Shown: positions 51,272-62,276 of the stretch, in pieces
Layout: every line of letters starts with the position of its first letter
Numbering within the stretch: the first letter of the stretch is position 1
Notes under the pieces: generated by a model
Told to the model about the DNA's origin: nothing
The model's input: the letters and a program-made list of their open reading frames with translations, nothing else
Database searches by the model: none
Assembly: GCF_002607735.1 (NCBI RefSeq)
Contig: NZ_NBVR01000020.1
Coordinates: 1-64,000 of the forward strand
DNA: 64,000 nucleotides
DNA from: Proteus alimentorum
GTDB lineage: Bacteria > Pseudomonadota > Gammaproteobacteria > Enterobacterales > Enterobacteriaceae
Reading direction: 5' to 3'
Position numbers and translations under genes: made by a program

Positions 51272-52366
51272 TTATGACGAAGGGTTTAATAAGTTAAGTT
51301 GTGATTTTTTTAATACCCAAACACGCCCATAATGATTATAAAAACCTGCCATATGACCAGCATCTTTACCAATTCCATGATAAATATCGAAATGATGGCC
51401 TTTAATTGCCCCACCGACATCTAATGCCACCATTAAACGCATTTGATATTCGCCTGTAAAATTACCAGTATTATCAAGTATAGGAATTTCAGCGAGTAAT
51501 ACCGTGCCAGCTGGAATAATACTTCTGTCAGAAGCCACTGAGGCCAGTGCAACAAGTGGGATAGCACTGGCACCTCTAACGGGTGTAAAAGGCTCAGGTT
51601 TGAAAAAAACAAATGATGGATTTTCTTCTAATAATTTTCTCACTTCAGCATCATTGTGCTTATCCGCCCAATCTCTGATAGCGAGCATAGACATATCTTT
51701 TCTTTCTACTTCACCCTTATCAATAAGTACTTTGCCAATACTACGGTAAGGGTGTCCGTTTTTCCCTGCATAACCAAAAAACGTTAAAGGTTTACCATCA
51801 CCAAAATCAACATAACCACTTCCCTGAACTTCCATCATAAAATTATCCATAATGGAGTTACTATAAGCTGCAATTAAAGATTGGCTTAATGCGCCATTAT
51901 AAATAGCAGCGCGAGAAGGCAATTTTGAACGACTATTAGCTGGCATTTTATAAAGAGGGTATTGGAATTCACCTTGTTGCGTTAAACGGGCCTCAAGAAC
52001 AGGCGTGTAATATCCAGTAAATTGAACATTGCCGTAATTATCAACACCTTCCATTTGAAATGCAGAAAGATTGAACTGACGTAATTGACGTGTATCTGCA
52101 CCAGAGCGTAACCAGTTTTCAACCGCCTGATAAGTCTCTTTATTGCTATTATACAAACGAGATGATGTTTGGTTTATCTGGCGGACTTGTTGTAAGTAAT
52201 CAGGGCCATTAATAGGTGTACCTTGCGTATTTGGCGAACTTACCTCAATGAGATCTTGCTTAAGCTTTCCATCTTTATACTGTTGCCCTTGCTCTGTCGG
52301 ACGATGACATCCTGTCAAGGCAAGCGCTAACATACCTAAAATTAACGATTTTCGCCAAGTAACCAT
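51272..52366 (-). CDS. mltA: Membrane-bound lytic murein transglycosylase A
   Basis: Outer-membrane lipoprotein that cleaves glycan strands of peptidoglycan to 1,6-anhydro ends. The 364 residues (E. coli 365) begin with a signal peptide and lipobox LTGC (C20). The MltA domain (about 90-250) and the C-terminal 3D domain follow; the catalytic Asp lies in VALDVGGAIKGHHFDIYHG (about 314-332). Divergent from the tRNA array. Confidence 0.96.
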   Translation of the reverse strand: MVTWRKSLILGMLALALTGCHRPTEQGQQYKDGKLKQDLIEVSSPNTQGTPINGPDYLQQVRQINQTSSRLYNSNKETYQAVENWLRSGADTRQLRQFNLSAFQMEGVDNYGNVQFTGYYTPVLEARLTQQGEFQYPLYKMPANSRSKLPSRAAIYNGALSQSLIAAYSNSIMDNFMMEVQGSGYVDFGDGKPLTFFGYAGKNGHPYRSIGKVLIDKGEVERKDMSMLAIRDWADKHNDAEVRKLLEENPSFVFFKPEPFTPVRGASAIPLVALASVASDRSIIPAGTVLLAEIPILDNTGNFTGEYQMRLMVALDVGGAIKGHHFDIYHGIGKDAGHMAGFYNHYGRVWVLKKSQLNLLNPSS

Positions 52367-52659
52367 TTTTGACCCGCTTAATGACTAAATTTGAGTGTTG
52401 ATTCTGAGTTAGAAAGATACCAAAGCAAAATCAATAAAGATATGAATATGGTAATTGCTAAGACTTTCTATTATCACCCAATCAATATGACTTTTAAACC
52501 TTAAGTATATACGCTAAATAACTTGAAGCGTGACGAGTATAACTGCCTAAATTTGCATCTCGATGTATTATTTCTGACCGTTTTTAAAAGAAAACTGTAA
52601 AAATTTCATAAAAAACTTGCAACTCGGCAGATCCTGAGTATAGTGCCCCTCTGTGGAGA
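52367..52659. other. Intergenic region mltA to tRNA array
   Basis: Contains a sequence ATACGCTAAATAACTTGAAGCGTGACGAGTAT-like at 52509-52541 that looks like fused ends of the repeat seen at 50.2 kb (a deleted copy). The right end holds the tRNA promoter, listed separately. No gene. Confidence 0.45.
52617..52644 (+). promoter_or_regulatory. Promoter of the initiator tRNA array
   Basis: -35 TTGCAA (52617-52622), 16-bp spacer, -10 TATAGT (52639-52644), then GCCCCTC, a GC-rich discriminator typical of stable RNA promoters under stringent control. It lies just before the first tRNA gene and is the only clear promoter for all ten. Confidence 0.82.
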
Positions 52660-52736
<77 letters not shown>

Positions 52737-52766
52737 ATTCACAAAGCAGTAAGTTATAGTATCAGT

Positions 52767-52843
<77 letters not shown>

Positions 52844-52865
52844 ATTCTATAAACAACAATTCAGT

Positions 52866-52942
<77 letters not shown>

Positions 52943-52964
52943 ATTCTATAAACAACAATTCAGT

Positions 52965-53041
<77 letters not shown>

Positions 53042-53063
53042 ATTCTATAAACAACAATTCAGT

Positions 53064-53140
<77 letters not shown>

Positions 53141-53162
53141 ATTCTATAAACAACAATTCAGT

Positions 53163-53239
<77 letters not shown>

Positions 53240-53261
53240 ATTCTATAAACAACAATTCAGT

Positions 53262-53338
<77 letters not shown>

Positions 53339-53360
53339 ATTCTATAAACAACAATTCAGT

Positions 53361-53437
<77 letters not shown>

Positions 53438-53459
53438 ATTCTATAAACAACAATTCAGT

Positions 53460-53536
<77 letters not shown>

Positions 53537-53558
53537 ATTCTATAAACAACAATTCAGT

Positions 53559-53635
<77 letters not shown>

Positions 53636-53773
53636 ATTTCTCTTCAAGATTTCCTCTTATTTTTTCTCTTAATTTACAAACCTAATTTTATCCCCCATAG
53701 ATTTACTAAATAAAATTTCTTTTATCTTAATAACGCATTGTATTAGATAGATTTATTGTGTTGAAAATACAAT

Positions 53774-53815
53774 AAAAACGCCAATAGAAAGCACATGATA
53801 TTGGCTTTCTATTGG
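53774..53815 (-). terminator. Terminator after amiC
   Basis: CCAATAGAAAGC (53781-53792) pairs with GCTTTCTATTGG (53804-53815), twelve pairs with an 11-nt loop; the minus strand then reads CGTTTTTATT. Confidence 0.85.
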
Positions 53816-53842
53816 GCTATAAGAAAAGGAGATAGAGAGAGA

Positions 53843-55105
53843 TTAGCTACGATCAGCTAAGGTTAATTCACCGCCATTAGCAAAATAAGCTTTGATCCCT
53901 TTAAAGATAGATTCAGCAATTTGTTGCTGGAACTTAGCTGTTTTCAGTTTTTTCTCTTCTTCAATATTACTGATAAAGGCCGTTTCAACCAGAATTGATG
54001 GAATTTCTGGCGCTTTTAATACCGCAAAACCTGCCTGGTCGACTTTATTTTTATGCAGTTTATTAATCCCACCCATGAGCTTAAGTACTTCGCTACCAAA
54101 TTTTAGGCTGTCATTAATCGTCGCAGTTTGCACAAGATCTAACATGGCATGATCAACATAACGATCGCCGCTTTTACTCACCCCACCAATTAAGTCAGAC
54201 TCATTTTGTGTTTGAGCAAGATAACGTGCCGTATTACTGGTTGCCCCCGTTTTTGATAAAGCAAAAACAGATGACCCCCTTGCAGAGCGGTTTGTAAACG
54301 CATCAGCATGGATAGAGACAAATAAATCTGCCTGCATTTTTCGCGCTTTAGCAACACGTACTGTCAATGGAATAAAAACATCTTCATTACGTGTCATATA
54401 CGCCTTCATTTTGGCGTCTTTATCAATAAGCGTTCTTAAGCGACGAGCAATTTGTAAAACCACATCTTTTTCACGTGTTTTATATTTACCAATTGCCCCA
54501 GGATCTTCCCCTCCATGACCAGGATCAATCATGATAATGATGGGTCTATCTCGCCCTGCTCTACCCGGTTTACGTGTGTCGGTTTGTGCTGGCACTGCTT
54601 GCTGTAAATCACCGTCGTTATATTCACGCAATAGTGCTAACAGAGGATCGTCTTCCGTGTCAGCACCATGGCTTGGGTAGAAATCTAACACCAAACGGTT
54701 TTTAAATTCAGCCACAGGCTTAAGCGTAAACATTTGGGGTTGTACAGGCGTTTTTACTTCAAATACCAGTCGTACTGTTTTAGGTGTATTTTGACCAACG
54801 CGAATAAGTTTTAAATACGGATCGCTAGTCTGAACCTGATTAGCAACACCTTTCAGTACGCTATTAAGTTGAATACCTTCTAAATCCACCACAATACGTT
54901 CAGGATTTGATAATGCAAACTGACGATATTTCAGTGGTGTACTGGATTCTATAGTCACGCGAGTATAAGTCGATGCAGGCCAAACCCTCACAGCAACAAT
55001 AGATGCCGTGGCAGCAAGACCAACAGGACTAACACTTAACAATAATAACGCGCCAATTCCTTTAACAAGACGACGACGAGTTTGATTGTGCTCAGAATGA
55101 CTCAT
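53843..55105 (-). CDS. amiC: N-acetylmuramoyl-L-alanine amidase AmiC
   Basis: Periplasmic zinc amidase that splits septal peptidoglycan during daughter-cell separation, activated by NlpD in E. coli. The 420 residues (E. coli 417) start with a twin-arginine signal (TRRRLVKG, residues 9-16, then a hydrophobic stretch). An AMIN domain for septal targeting (about 35-140) precedes the Amidase_3 domain with zinc ligands in [13 protein letters not shown] (about 194-206), HADA and the catalytic Glu in [10 protein letters not shown]. Same position as in E. coli, between the fMet tRNAs and argA. Confidence 0.96.
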   Translation of the reverse strand: MSHSEHNQTRRRLVKGIGALLLLSVSPVGLAATASIVAVRVWPASTYTRVTIESSTPLKYRQFALSNPERIVVDLEGIQLNSVLKGVANQVQTSDPYLKLIRVGQNTPKTVRLVFEVKTPVQPQMFTLKPVAEFKNRLVLDFYPSHGADTEDDPLLALLREYNDGDLQQAVPAQTDTRKPGRAGRDRPIIIMIDPGHGGEDPGAIGKYKTREKDVVLQIARRLRTLIDKDAKMKAYMTRNEDVFIPLTVRVAKARKMQADLFVSIHADAFTNRSARGSSVFALSKTGATSNTARYLAQTQNESDLIGGVSKSGDRYVDHAMLDLVQTATINDSLKFGSEVLKLMGGINKLHKNKVDQAGFAVLKAPEIPSILVETAFISNIEEEKKLKTAKFQQQIAESIFKGIKAYFANGGELTLADRS

Positions 55106-55277
55106 GAAAATATTCCAAAAAAACGATTAACGTCAATAAACTCTAAAAAGAGATAAAAAAAGTTAAGAACGAAAAACTTTACCCAATCCACACTTCACTG
55201 TCACTTAAAAACAGCACAATTACTCACTTTTACACGAATATTCTGCCTTCAGGGAAAACAATAAGATAGGATTTTAC

Positions 55278-55333
55278 TTGCCATTCCTCTCCAAAAAGAA
55301 TAAAAATACATTAAATTCGAATAAAAATTCACT
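55278..55333 (+). promoter_or_regulatory. argA promoter with tandem ARG boxes
   Basis: Two 18-bp ArgR half-operators, 55295-55312 and 55316-55333, are separated by 3 bp, the spacing ArgR hexamers use. The cores match TGAATWWWWATTCA at 12 and 13 of 14 positions (AGAATAAAAATACA and CGAATAAAAATTCA). A promoter -35 TTGCCA (55278-55283), 17-bp spacer and -10 TAAAAA (55301-55306) overlaps the first box, so arginine-bound ArgR should block it. Confidence 0.82.
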
Positions 55334-55345
55334 TGAGAGGGTTTT

Positions 55346-56680
55346 ATGAAAGAGCGTAGCACCGAATTGGTCGATGGATTCCGCCACTCGGTTCCGTATA
55401 TTAATGCACATAGAGGCAAAACATTTGTCATTATGCTGGGGGGTGAAGCCATTGCTCATGAAAACTTCCCATCTATCATTAATGATATTGGGTTGTTACA
55501 CAGCCTAGGCATTCGTTTAGTGGTTGTTTATGGTGCTCGCCCACAAATTGATACTGCGCTTGAAGTACAAAAAGTATCTCCGATTTATCATAAATATACG
55601 CGCATCACAGATAGCAAAACCTTAGAAATCGTTAAACAAGCTGCGGGTACATTGCAACTCGATATTACAGCTCGCCTATCAATGAGTTTAAGCAATACGC
55701 CATTACAAGGTGCGCATATTAATGTTGTCAGTGGTAACTTTGTTATCGCACAGCCATTAGGGGTTGATGATGGCGTTGATTATTGTCATAGCGGAAAAAT
55801 TCGTCGTATCGATGAAGAGGCTATTCATCGCCAGTTAGACAGCAATGCCATTGTATTAATTGGCCCAGTTGCCGTGTCTGTTACAGGTGAAAGTTTTAAT
55901 CTCACCTCAGAAGAAGTGGCAACCCAGCTTGCGATAAAACTTAAAGCACAAAAACTGATTGGTTTTTGCTCATTCCAAGGTGTTATCGACGAAGAAGGTC
56001 ACATTGTTTCTGAACTGCTACCTAATCAAGCTGAAGATAAAATTCGAGAGCTACAAACCGAGGGTGATTACCATTCAGGTACAGTAAGATTCTTACGGGG
56101 AGCGGTTAAAGCCTGTCGTCGTGGTGTAGAGCGCAGCCACTTACTAAGTTATCAATCTGATGGTGCGCTTATTCAAGAATTATTCTCTCGTGATGGTATT
56201 GGTACTCAAATCGTCATGGAGAGTGCAGAGAAAGTTCGTAGAGCAAATATTAATGATATTGGTGGCATACTCGAACTTATTCGCCCATTAGAACAGCAAG
56301 GTATTTTAGTCAGGCGTTCAAGAGAACAATTGGAAATTGAAATTGACCAATTCACTATTATTGAACGCGATAATATGACGATTGCATGCGCAGCGCTCTA
56401 CCCTTATCCATCAGAAAAAATTGGTGAGATGGCTTGTGTTGCAGTACATCCAGATTATCGTAGCTCTTGCCGTGGTGAGGTTTTGCTACAACGTATTTCA
56501 GCACATGCTAAGCAATTAGGGTTAGAAAAGCTGTTTGTTCTAACAACGCGTAGCATACACTGGTTTCAAGAAAAAGGATTTGAACCTGCTGAAATTGATA
56601 AGCTACCTATTGAAAAACAAGCGCTTTATAATTACCAACGGCGCTCTAAAATTCTGATTTTAGACTTACATAAAGAGTAA
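55346..56680 (+). CDS. argA: N-acetylglutamate synthase
   Basis: First enzyme of arginine synthesis, acetylating glutamate, feedback-inhibited by arginine. The 444 residues (E. coli 443) have the N-terminal amino-acid-kinase domain (about 20-280) that binds arginine and the C-terminal GNAT acetyltransferase with the acetyl-CoA loop in [17 protein letters not shown] (about 369-385). GAGAGGG gives a strong ribosome-binding site. Controlled by the two ArgR boxes just upstream. Confidence 0.97.
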   Translation: MKERSTELVDGFRHSVPYINAHRGKTFVIMLGGEAIAHENFPSIINDIGLLHSLGIRLVVVYGARPQIDTALEVQKVSPIYHKYTRITDSKTLEIVKQAAGTLQLDITARLSMSLSNTPLQGAHINVVSGNFVIAQPLGVDDGVDYCHSGKIRRIDEEAIHRQLDSNAIVLIGPVAVSVTGESFNLTSEEVATQLAIKLKAQKLIGFCSFQGVIDEEGHIVSELLPNQAEDKIRELQTEGDYHSGTVRFLRGAVKACRRGVERSHLLSYQSDGALIQELFSRDGIGTQIVMESAEKVRRANINDIGGILELIRPLEQQGILVRRSREQLEIEIDQFTIIERDNMTIACAALYPYPSEKIGEMACVAVHPDYRSSCRGEVLLQRISAHAKQLGLEKLFVLTTRSIHWFQEKGFEPAEIDKLPIEKQALYNYQRRSKILILDLHKE

Positions 56681-56691
56681 TTACCGAGCAC

Positions 56692-56728
56692 AAAAAAGAC
56701 AGGATCCCTCTCAATGCCTGTCTTTTGT
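56692..56728. terminator. Bidirectional terminator argA/recD
   Basis: AAAAGACAGG (56694-56703) pairs with CCTGTCTTTT (56717-56726) around a 13-nt loop. Symmetric A and T runs suit both convergent genes. Confidence 0.87.
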
Positions 56729-56751
56729 GATTTTCCATTCTTAACTAACCA

Positions 56752-58662
56752 CTAATAACGTAATTTATCAATTAATCCACTTCGACGTTGAATACGTGTT
56801 TGTATTGCCATTTTCACCATAGACTCTGAAGCATAAAGAGAAAGCTTCTGTTTAGCGCGTGTTAATGCGGTATACAGCAATTCACGACTAACAACTGGTG
56901 AAAATTTATCGGGTAGTACTAACGCCGTATGAGTAAATTCAGAACCTTGTGATTTATGCACAGTCATTACATACGCAGTTTCATGTTGCGGTAATCGACT
57001 CGGTTGGATTGCTTTCAATTTCCCATCAGGTAGTTGAAAAAAGGCCTTCATTTCACCTTCATCGTTATTGAGCATAATGCCAATATCGCCATTAAACAGA
57101 CCTAACGTACTGTCATTTCGTTGGATCATAATGGGACGCCCAATATAATCACTTTGATAACTATTTGTAGGACGGCGGATCAATCTCTGGCGATGCAATA
57201 ACATTTCAATTCTGTCATTTAAACCACTCACCCCAAAAGGGCCTTCTCGTCGTGCGCACAATAAACGGTATTGGTTAAATGCATTAAGAATAATATCAGG
57301 TGATGCTTTTTGAGAAACTAAAGTGAGATACTCCCGATAGGCATTAACGGCATCTTGTATCATCAATAAATAGCTTTCTTTTGACTCTAAAGCAATAAAG
57401 CTCACATCTTGAGGCTCTAATGCTATTTCTAGTTGTTGTGGGCTAATTTCAGCTTTTTTTAGTAACGCGATGGCTGTTTTGGTCTGCCCTTTATTAACCG
57501 CAAAAGCAAGTTGTCCTATCCCTGAATCTTCACCAAAACGGTAGCTTTTACGTAATAGGCACAGAGAATCACTGACGACAGATACGGGTGTTTGAGAGAC
57601 AGGAATAATCTCCGTCGATTTAACCAATTCACCTTGAGTTAAATAATTAATCTGCTCAAATCTTTTTTGGCTGAAACCATCTTCAGAAAAACGGCAAATA
57701 TCACCTAGTACAGCACCGGCCTCAACAGAAGCAAGTTGGTCTTTATCACCTAAGAAAATAACATGACATTTTGATGGAAGTGCATCAATCAGGCGTGCCA
57801 TCATAGGTAAATCAACCATTGAAGCTTCATCAACCACCAGAATATCAAGCTGTAATGGATTATCTTTATGGTAGCGCACTTGTTGACTTTCAGGTTGAGC
57901 ACCTAATAAACGATGAATAGTTTGTGCCTGCTTTGGCATCCACTTATTTTCGTCTTCACTTAAATTAAGTTGTGCCAGAGCGTGGCCTAAAGATTCTGTT
58001 AATCTCGCAGCCGCTTTACCTGTAGGAGCCGCTAATTGAATAATCGGCTTTTCATTCGATGTGAGCATCACAAAAGCCGCTAAAATTTTAGCTACTGTTG
58101 TCGTTTTTCCCGTTCCGGGACCGCCAGAAATAATAGAGATCGGACTTGTGATAGCAACACTGGCAGCCACTTTTTGCCAATTTGTTTCTTGGCTTTCTTT
58201 CGTTGCTGGAAACAGCTGATTGAGTACCTTAATTAATTCATTTTCATCAATATCAACAATGGTATGCGCTTGCCTAAAAAATTGAGCCACTTTCTCTTCA
58301 TAGCTCCACATTCTTTGTAGATAAAGAAGTTCATTATCTAAAATAATGGGGACGGAAAGATCATCACGGCTTTGATTAACGCAATGACAATGAGTCAACT
58401 CTTCGACAATTTTTTTAGCAGAAGGATTACCCATTTTTTGCCAAACTTCTTGTGCAAACTCTTTTTGCCTGCCATCAAACAGTTGATCTTTTTGAATAAT
58501 ATTCAATGGTAAACAAACATGACCCGCACCAGTTTGAGCACTCAAATAAGCAAATACAAACAGTAAAATAGGGTTTTCATCTTCAACCAGCATTTGTGCA
58601 AATCGAAGATCTAGCGGTCGTAATAAGTTGTGTGTAATCGCTTGTTTTAATAGTTTGATCAT
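56752..58662 (-). CDS. recD: Exodeoxyribonuclease V alpha subunit RecD
   Basis: Fast 5'-3' helicase of RecBCD, which processes double-strand ends for recombination and degrades foreign linear DNA. The 636 residues (E. coli 608) have Walker A in SGGPGTGKTTTVAK (about 179-192), DEASMVD (about 277-283) and the C-terminal motif VMTVHKSQGSEF (about 575-586). Two bp from recB upstream. Confidence 0.97.
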   Translation of the reverse strand: MIKLLKQAITHNLLRPLDLRFAQMLVEDENPILLFVFAYLSAQTGAGHVCLPLNIIQKDQLFDGRQKEFAQEVWQKMGNPSAKKIVEELTHCHCVNQSRDDLSVPIILDNELLYLQRMWSYEEKVAQFFRQAHTIVDIDENELIKVLNQLFPATKESQETNWQKVAASVAITSPISIISGGPGTGKTTTVAKILAAFVMLTSNEKPIIQLAAPTGKAAARLTESLGHALAQLNLSEDENKWMPKQAQTIHRLLGAQPESQQVRYHKDNPLQLDILVVDEASMVDLPMMARLIDALPSKCHVIFLGDKDQLASVEAGAVLGDICRFSEDGFSQKRFEQINYLTQGELVKSTEIIPVSQTPVSVVSDSLCLLRKSYRFGEDSGIGQLAFAVNKGQTKTAIALLKKAEISPQQLEIALEPQDVSFIALESKESYLLMIQDAVNAYREYLTLVSQKASPDIILNAFNQYRLLCARREGPFGVSGLNDRIEMLLHRQRLIRRPTNSYQSDYIGRPIMIQRNDSTLGLFNGDIGIMLNNDEGEMKAFFQLPDGKLKAIQPSRLPQHETAYVMTVHKSQGSEFTHTALVLPDKFSPVVSRELLYTALTRAKQKLSLYASESMVKMAIQTRIQRRSGLIDKLRY

Positions 58663-58664
58663 TT

Positions 58665-61600
58665 TTATTTCTCACCGACTACATCAGGTTTGCTACTTTT
58701 ACCTGTAAAGAGTGAATCTAGCGCCAAAACAAAAGCTTCATCAGGCAAATGGGCATAAACGCCATTTCCGGGATGTGCTTTGTCTATACCACGTAAGAAG
58801 AGGTAATAAATTCCTCCAAAGTGGCTTTTGTAATCATAATCAGAGATGCGCTGCTGTAAAAAACGATGTAACGCTAAGGTATAGAGTTGATATTGCAAGT
58901 CGTAACGATGATCCATCATTGCATTCATCATCGCTTCTTGTGTGTAATCCTCACTCGATTCACCTAACCAATTCGATTTATAATCCACAACATAGTATTT
59001 ACCTTCCCAAGAAAAGACTAAGTCAATAAAGCCTTTGAGCATCCCTTCTACTTGTTGAAATTGCAAAGCCGGACAACGTTTTGATAGAGGATCAAACTGA
59101 CTAATCAATTGAGTCAGTTGAGCTGATGATATCTCTTTCTCAATAGGTAAATAGAATTGTAATTCATCAAGTTGTTGTGATTTTGGGATATCAGCAAGAC
59201 ACAATCCTTGAGAATTAAGCGGTGTATGAAACAGTGTTTCCATCCATGTGACTAAAAGGGGAGCCCACTTTTCATCAAAGCCTTGAGCGGTCAATTGTCC
59301 TTGTATCCAAAGTTCATCAATAGGTTGCGAAAAATCTAATACTTCCAACAAACTGTGTAAGAACGTTCCCGCTACTGCACCACGAGGGAAATGATGAATA
59401 GAATTTTCATCAATTTCACCTTGTTGCTTCTCTCCTTTAGCATCTGTATCAAGTCCCGGTGCGATAGATTGCACCAAAGCCTCAATATCACCTAAATCAA
59501 AATGATAGCTACGATTTGAATGCTGATAGGTTAATCCTGAATAGCTCGTTATACGCCAATTATCATGAATTTGACGTTTAAATATAGCCGCTTCAAGTTT
59601 TGTTTCCGTTACTAATTGAGGCTGATAACGATGTGCTGATATATTATCAAGCGTTGTTACACTGATATTATCATCTAATAAAGCGTGAATTGATTGATGC
59701 AATAATTCACTATTGCCTTCTTCGCCTTGCTGTAATAAATACCCTAAAGCATTTTTATGCAGATCGGTAAGACCTGATTTACGTTTGTTCCCTTTAACAA
59801 GAGGAGCAACACCAACATAACAGCTGAATTTAGATCGTGTTAATGCCACATAAAGTAAACGTAAATCTTCAGCTAAGCGCTCTTCATCCGCTAAGCGTAA
59901 ACTTTCAGGTCGGCTAAAAATATCTAATTTTGCGTAAAATTTCTCTCTATCATGATAAAGTGCCCCTTTCTGTTCTTGGTAATTACAAGCAAAAGGTAAG
60001 CAAACAATAGGATATTCAAGACCTTTCGATTTATGGATAGTACAAATTCGCACAAGATTTCGGTCACTTTCCAAACGCATTTGTTGACTTTCAGATTGTG
60101 CATCAGGATGAGAAATCTGTTGTGCTAACCAACGAATAAGAGCGTGCTCACTATCAAGTTGTAATGATGTTTCTTGTAATAATTCACCTAGATGCATGAT
60201 ATCTGTAAGCCGGCGCTCACCATCAATACTTGCGAGTAAATTTTCCGCAATTTGATTGTCCATCATGATTTTACGCAACATCGGTAAAACACCACGCTTT
60301 TGCCATAGTGCGTAGTAATCAGCAAATTTCTCCACGTAACTATTCCAGCGTGGCTCACTGCCGTTCAGATCATCAATTTGCTTTGCGCTAAAACCAAATA
60401 ATCGGCTGGCTAAAGATGCCCTTAATACACGTTCTTTCTCAGGTGTTACAACTGCTTGTAATAACCAAAGTAGATCTTTCGCTTCGTTGGTTTCAAATAC
60501 ACTTTCACGATTGGATAAAAATACAGATTGTATTGAAAGCAAATTCAGTGCATCACGGATCAGTATCGCTTCTCTACGACTACGCACCAGCACCATAATA
60601 TCAGCAGACGTAACCGCTTTTTTTGTACCTTGTTCAATCAGCCAAGCCTGTTGCTGATCCCCTGCTGATAACCAGTCACGAATTTGTGCGGCACATTGCG
60701 CTGCCATGATTTGCTCATAATTTCCCGTAGAAACACTTTCACCCTCAGCAAGCCAAAAGTTAAAAGGTGGGATCGGTTTATCATGGTAAATAAAGGCCAT
60801 GTCTTGGTTTTTTTCAGCCGAGGTGACTTCAATAAAAGGAATATGCTCAAATAAAAATGGCGCATTGGAACGCATAAAAAGCGAGTTAACTGCATTCACC
60901 ATACCCGGCGCAGAGCGCCAGTTAGTATTTAATGTGTAGTGATGAGATGTCTGCTTTCGAGCTTGAATATAAGTAAAAATATCTGCACCACGGAAAGCAT
61001 AAATTGCCTGTTTAGGATCACCGATAAACAACAATCCACTGTTTTCATACTCACCATAAATTGCATCAAAAATACGATATTGTTGGGGATCCGTATCTTG
61101 GAATTCATCGATCATTGCAACTGGGTAACGTTCACGAATCGCTTGCGCTAAAGCTTCACCACCTTCACGTTTCAATGCTCTATCTAAACGAGTTAATAAA
61201 TCATCAAATCCCATTTCACCACGACGCACCTTTTCATTTTCAATGCCTTGGCGTATTTCAGGGATCGCGTTGACTAGAATGACATCACGCAGAGTCAGGC
61301 TTTGCTTTGTTAATTGTTCAATTTCAACAAAAAGAATATGCTCTGGTGCAAGACCTTTAGTGGTCTTCTCATTTAACGTTTCTTGAGAGAAACGCACTAA
61401 ACAATCAGGTAATTGATAGCTTTTCGTTTCTAATGTTGACGCCCACAGCGTAATTTCTTCAATCCATTTAGGTAAGAAACGACTGCTATAACTACGTTTA
61501 TCAACACCTGAAGCAGTTATCCATGCTTCAATTTCATGATGATGTTCATTCCAACGCGCTTTCACCTTGTTAATTGCTTCAATAACCGCTTTATGGCGCT

Positions 61601-62276
61601 CTTTGACGGATTCATTTTCACTGTCTAATGCCACACCTTCGATTTCAGGCATTTCACCTTGTAAATAAGGCTGTATCTCATAAAGCAGTTGTTCAGGGCC
61701 AGACCAAATCTGGCTTACTGCATGTGCAACATCATAAGAAAGTGGATAACAATGACGGCGCCAGAAGTCAGCACAGACCCGTTTTTTGAGCTCATATTCA
61801 TCTTGGATCAAGACTTGTTCAAACAAGACTCCTGATTCAAATGCATTGTTTGCTAACATACGCTGACAAAAGCCATGAATGGTATAAATAGCCGCTTCAT
61901 CCATTTGGCGTTCTGCTTCTAGCAACCACTGTGCAGCTAGCTCTTTATTAGGGATCTGTTTAAGTAACTCGAGGTAAGTATCATCGCTACTTTCAACATC
62001 ATGACGGATACAGGCAAGTCTTAGTTCGTGGATATTTTTACGAATACGTGATCGTAATTCATCTGTCGCCGCATCCGTAAATGTCACAACTAAAATCTCT
62101 TCAACACTGAGAGGGCGGTAGAATGCAGACTCTCCGCCTAATCCAAGAAGCAACCGTAAATACAACAACCCTATGGTATACGTTTTCCCTGTTCCCGCTG
62201 ACGCCTCAATCAGGCGTCTTTGGTACAAAGGAAGTGTATACGGGTTTAATGGCTGTGCCTGTATCACTTCACTCAC
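58665..62276 (-). CDS. recB: Exodeoxyribonuclease V beta subunit RecB
   Basis: 3'-5' helicase and the nuclease of RecBCD. The 1203 residues (E. coli 1180) start with Walker A in IEASAGTGKTYTIG (23-36), then the UvrD-like helicase motifs (AMIDEFQDTDP, about 393-403; TIHKSKGLEYPIV) and the C-terminal nuclease domain with the catalytic VVDYKSNW (about 1093-1100). Start overlaps the ptrA stop by 4 bp (ATGA), so it is coupled to ptrA. recC should lie beyond ptrA, outside the window. Confidence 0.97.
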   Translation of the reverse strand: MSEVIQAQPLNPYTLPLYQRRLIEASAGTGKTYTIGLLYLRLLLGLGGESAFYRPLSVEEILVVTFTDAATDELRSRIRKNIHELRLACIRHDVESSDDTYLELLKQIPNKELAAQWLLEAERQMDEAAIYTIHGFCQRMLANNAFESGVLFEQVLIQDEYELKKRVCADFWRRHCYPLSYDVAHAVSQIWSGPEQLLYEIQPYLQGEMPEIEGVALDSENESVKERHKAVIEAINKVKARWNEHHHEIEAWITASGVDKRSYSSRFLPKWIEEITLWASTLETKSYQLPDCLVRFSQETLNEKTTKGLAPEHILFVEIEQLTKQSLTLRDVILVNAIPEIRQGIENEKVRRGEMGFDDLLTRLDRALKREGGEALAQAIRERYPVAMIDEFQDTDPQQYRIFDAIYGEYENSGLLFIGDPKQAIYAFRGADIFTYIQARKQTSHHYTLNTNWRSAPGMVNAVNSLFMRSNAPFLFEHIPFIEVTSAEKNQDMAFIYHDKPIPPFNFWLAEGESVSTGNYEQIMAAQCAAQIRDWLSAGDQQQAWLIEQGTKKAVTSADIMVLVRSRREAILIRDALNLLSIQSVFLSNRESVFETNEAKDLLWLLQAVVTPEKERVLRASLASRLFGFSAKQIDDLNGSEPRWNSYVEKFADYYALWQKRGVLPMLRKIMMDNQIAENLLASIDGERRLTDIMHLGELLQETSLQLDSEHALIRWLAQQISHPDAQSESQQMRLESDRNLVRICTIHKSKGLEYPIVCLPFACNYQEQKGALYHDREKFYAKLDIFSRPESLRLADEERLAEDLRLLYVALTRSKFSCYVGVAPLVKGNKRKSGLTDLHKNALGYLLQQGEEGNSELLHQSIHALLDDNISVTTLDNISAHRYQPQLVTETKLEAAIFKRQIHDNWRITSYSGLTYQHSNRSYHFDLGDIEALVQSIAPGLDTDAKGEKQQGEIDENSIHHFPRGAVAGTFLHSLLEVLDFSQPIDELWIQGQLTAQGFDEKWAPLLVTWMETLFHTPLNSQGLCLADIPKSQQLDELQFYLPIEKEISSAQLTQLISQFDPLSKRCPALQFQQVEGMLKGFIDLVFSWEGKYYVVDYKSNWLGESSEDYTQEAMMNAMMDHRYDLQYQLYTLALHRFLQQRISDYDYKSHFGGIYYLFLRGIDKAHPGNGVYAHLPDEAFVLALDSLFTGKSSKPDVVGEK

